From Tritrichomonas musculus (Eukaryota; Parabasalia; Tritrichomonadida; Tritrichomonadidae), in the NCBI GenBank assembly GCA_039105265.1, contig JAPFFF010000012.1:5084001-5148000 (forward strand): a DNA stretch of 64,000 bases. The letters run 5' to 3'. Below are positions 62,768-64,000 of this stretch, one piece after another; positions within the stretch are counted from its first letter, which is position 1; the number at the start of each line of letters is the position of its first letter. The notes under the pieces are model-generated. The model was given only the letters and a program-made list of their open reading frames with translations, was not told the DNA's origin and did no database searches. Position numbers and translations under genes: made by a program.

Positions 62768-64000
62768 ATGAGTTTTGAAGAAATCTTAGAAAAATGGAAG
62801 GTCATCTATCAAAATATTTTGGAATTTCTTGATATAGAAGATGATTCTGAAGTTCATCTAAATGAATTTAATAATATTCTTAATGATCAATCAATTCGCG
62901 AAAGAAAAGAAGATATTAGCACATTTTTACATTTATTAATAAGTATTGCAAACAATCATCATCGATCCCCCAATTTTTTCGTCAAAATCGATCAAATTTT
63001 AAAACTTTTTCAAACCGAAATTCAGCATTTTTATACAAACATTGAAATTTTCACTATTTTCAGGGGCAACAAACGAATTCTTCTCTTTTTAATTGAAGAA
63101 AGAATTCTCACTCTAGATGAATCGATAGTATTTACGATATCAAACGGTTGGTATAAAGCGGCCAATTATCATTTTTATTTTTATCCAGAAATCGAAAACT
63201 TTTTGACAGAAAAAAAGCTTCAAAAAATGTCAAATAAGACCAGTGAAATGAAAGAAGTCAATTCAAATAATTTTGAAGACAATAGAAAAAGTGGTGAAAA
63301 TAGCAATTATATTTGTAAATTGATTCAAGCAGATGAAATTGATGAATTTGTCATTCATGTTAATAAGACGAATTATCCGCTTTCGAATACGATAGAGCAT
63401 TCAATTTTTGAGACCAATTCATACTTATTAAATAAAGAGACGACATTAATTGAATATGCAGCATTTTATGGTTCTATTCAAATTTTCAAATATTTATATT
63501 TGAACAAAGTCGACATTTCACCTCTTCTATGGATTTATTCAATTCATGGCAGAAATGCAGACATCATTCATTTACTCGAAGAATACCAAATCCAACCTTT
63601 TGATTTGACATTCAATCAAATATTGAAAGAATCAATTAAATGTCATCATAATGAAATAGCGCATTATATTCAAAATAATAAATTGACAAAAAAAGAAGGA
63701 TTGTCAATTAGCATTAAATACAGTAATTTGGAATTTTTATCAAAAGAAGAAATCGATGAATTTGGATTTTATTTTGCATGTAAAAATAACGATGTTTTTA
63801 TTGCTGACTACATTTTAAATAATGCATCAATTGATGCTAATGCAATCTTCACTGATGGAAATATCCAGCAAACAGCTCTCTGTGCTGCTGTTAGAGAAAG
63901 AAATAAAGAAATTGTTCATTTTCTATTGTCAATTCCAAAAATTGATGTAAACGTCAAGTCTATTTATATAGTGAATGGACTTGAAGAAGAAAAGAGAAAG
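62768..64000 (+). CDS. DUF3447/ankyrin protein, 3' end outside window
   Basis: An uninterrupted frame of 411 codons runs from the ATG at 62768 to the edge of the window. It has all family blocks: ISIANNHHRSPNFF, NKRILLFLIEERIL, SIFETNSYLLNKETTLIEY, AAFYGSIQIFKYL and KESIKCHHNEIAHYI. Two ankyrin repeats follow without any spacer (NNDVFIADYILNNASIDAN, then QTALCAAVRERNKEIVHFLL and IDVNVKS). It therefore shows what the gene family looks like without the AT-rich spacers found in the locus at 3.2-17.6 kb. More repeats are expected beyond the edge. The function of the family is unknown. Confidence 0.85.
   Translation, partial: MSFEEILEKWKVIYQNILEFLDIEDDSEVHLNEFNNILNDQSIRERKEDISTFLHLLISIANNHHRSPNFFVKIDQILKLFQTEIQHFYTNIEIFTIFRGNKRILLFLIEERILTLDESIVFTISNGWYKAANYHFYFYPEIENFLTEKKLQKMSNKTSEMKEVNSNNFEDNRKSGENSNYICKLIQADEIDEFVIHVNKTNYPLSNTIEHSIFETNSYLLNKETTLIEYAAFYGSIQIFKYLYLNKVDISPLLWIYSIHGRNADIIHLLEEYQIQPFDLTFNQILKESIKCHHNEIAHYIQNNKLTKKEGLSISIKYSNLEFLSKEEIDEFGFYFACKNNDVFIADYILNNASIDANAIFTDGNIQQTALCAAVRERNKEIVHFLLSIPKIDVNVKSIYIVNGLEEEKRK

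Overview
The window looks like a nuclear contig of a parabasalid protist of the Trichomonas/Tritrichomonas type. The DNA is very AT-rich and the genes lack recognisable introns. Several stop codons run into TAAA, the poly(A) signal known in T. vaginalis, and some start codons follow a TCAYTT-type initiator. The gene families also fit: DUF3447/ankyrin proteins, BspA-like leucine-rich repeats, TKL kinases with coiled coil or Sel1 repeats, and a Maverick (Polinton). The species cannot be fixed from the sequence alone.

Layout. 0.2-2.4 kb: a coiled-coil TKL kinase (-). 3.2-17.6 kb: one very large ankyrin locus on the minus strand. It has a DUF3447 head (16491-17615), then at least 22 single ankyrin-repeat modules, each separated by AT-rich, stop-containing spacers, and a terminal module ending in a stop at 3234. 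Two DNA transposons sit inside it: a 1722-bp element with an 8-bp target duplication (3787-5508) and an exactly 3000-bp Mutator-like foldback element with a 9-bp target duplication (8851-11850). 18.5-21.5 kb: a small acidic protein, a BspA-like LRR gene and a second DUF3447 gene, the last two possibly one gene split by the same kind of spacer.

21654-43315 is a Maverick/Polinton of 21.7 kb with terminal inverted repeats of about 240 bp and a 5-bp target duplication. Its parts are PolB, integrase, packaging ATPase, major capsid protein, fibre-like proteins and small unknown proteins. It looks nearly whole and young, with about two apparent breaks in its reading frames.

43.4-64 kb is ordinary host DNA with small transposon remnants: a hAT transposase pseudogene, an ABCA-type half transporter, a PLAC8 protein, a 240-bp TTAA element, a TKL kinase with Sel1 repeats, an 802-bp hAT-type element, a small protein related to the one at 18.5 kb, decayed transposase, an AKT-like PH-kinase, a C2/PQQGYP protein, an eIF2B-epsilon-like protein and, at the right edge, the start of a third DUF3447/ankyrin gene.

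The most unusual structure is the ankyrin locus. The modules stay open while the spacers carry many stops and differ in length modulo three. The spacers seem to be built from one degenerate AT-rich tandem unit that is also found between the DUF3447 and BspA genes. Either the spacers are removed from the RNA by an unrecognised route, or a dead gene has kept its repeats to a surprising degree.
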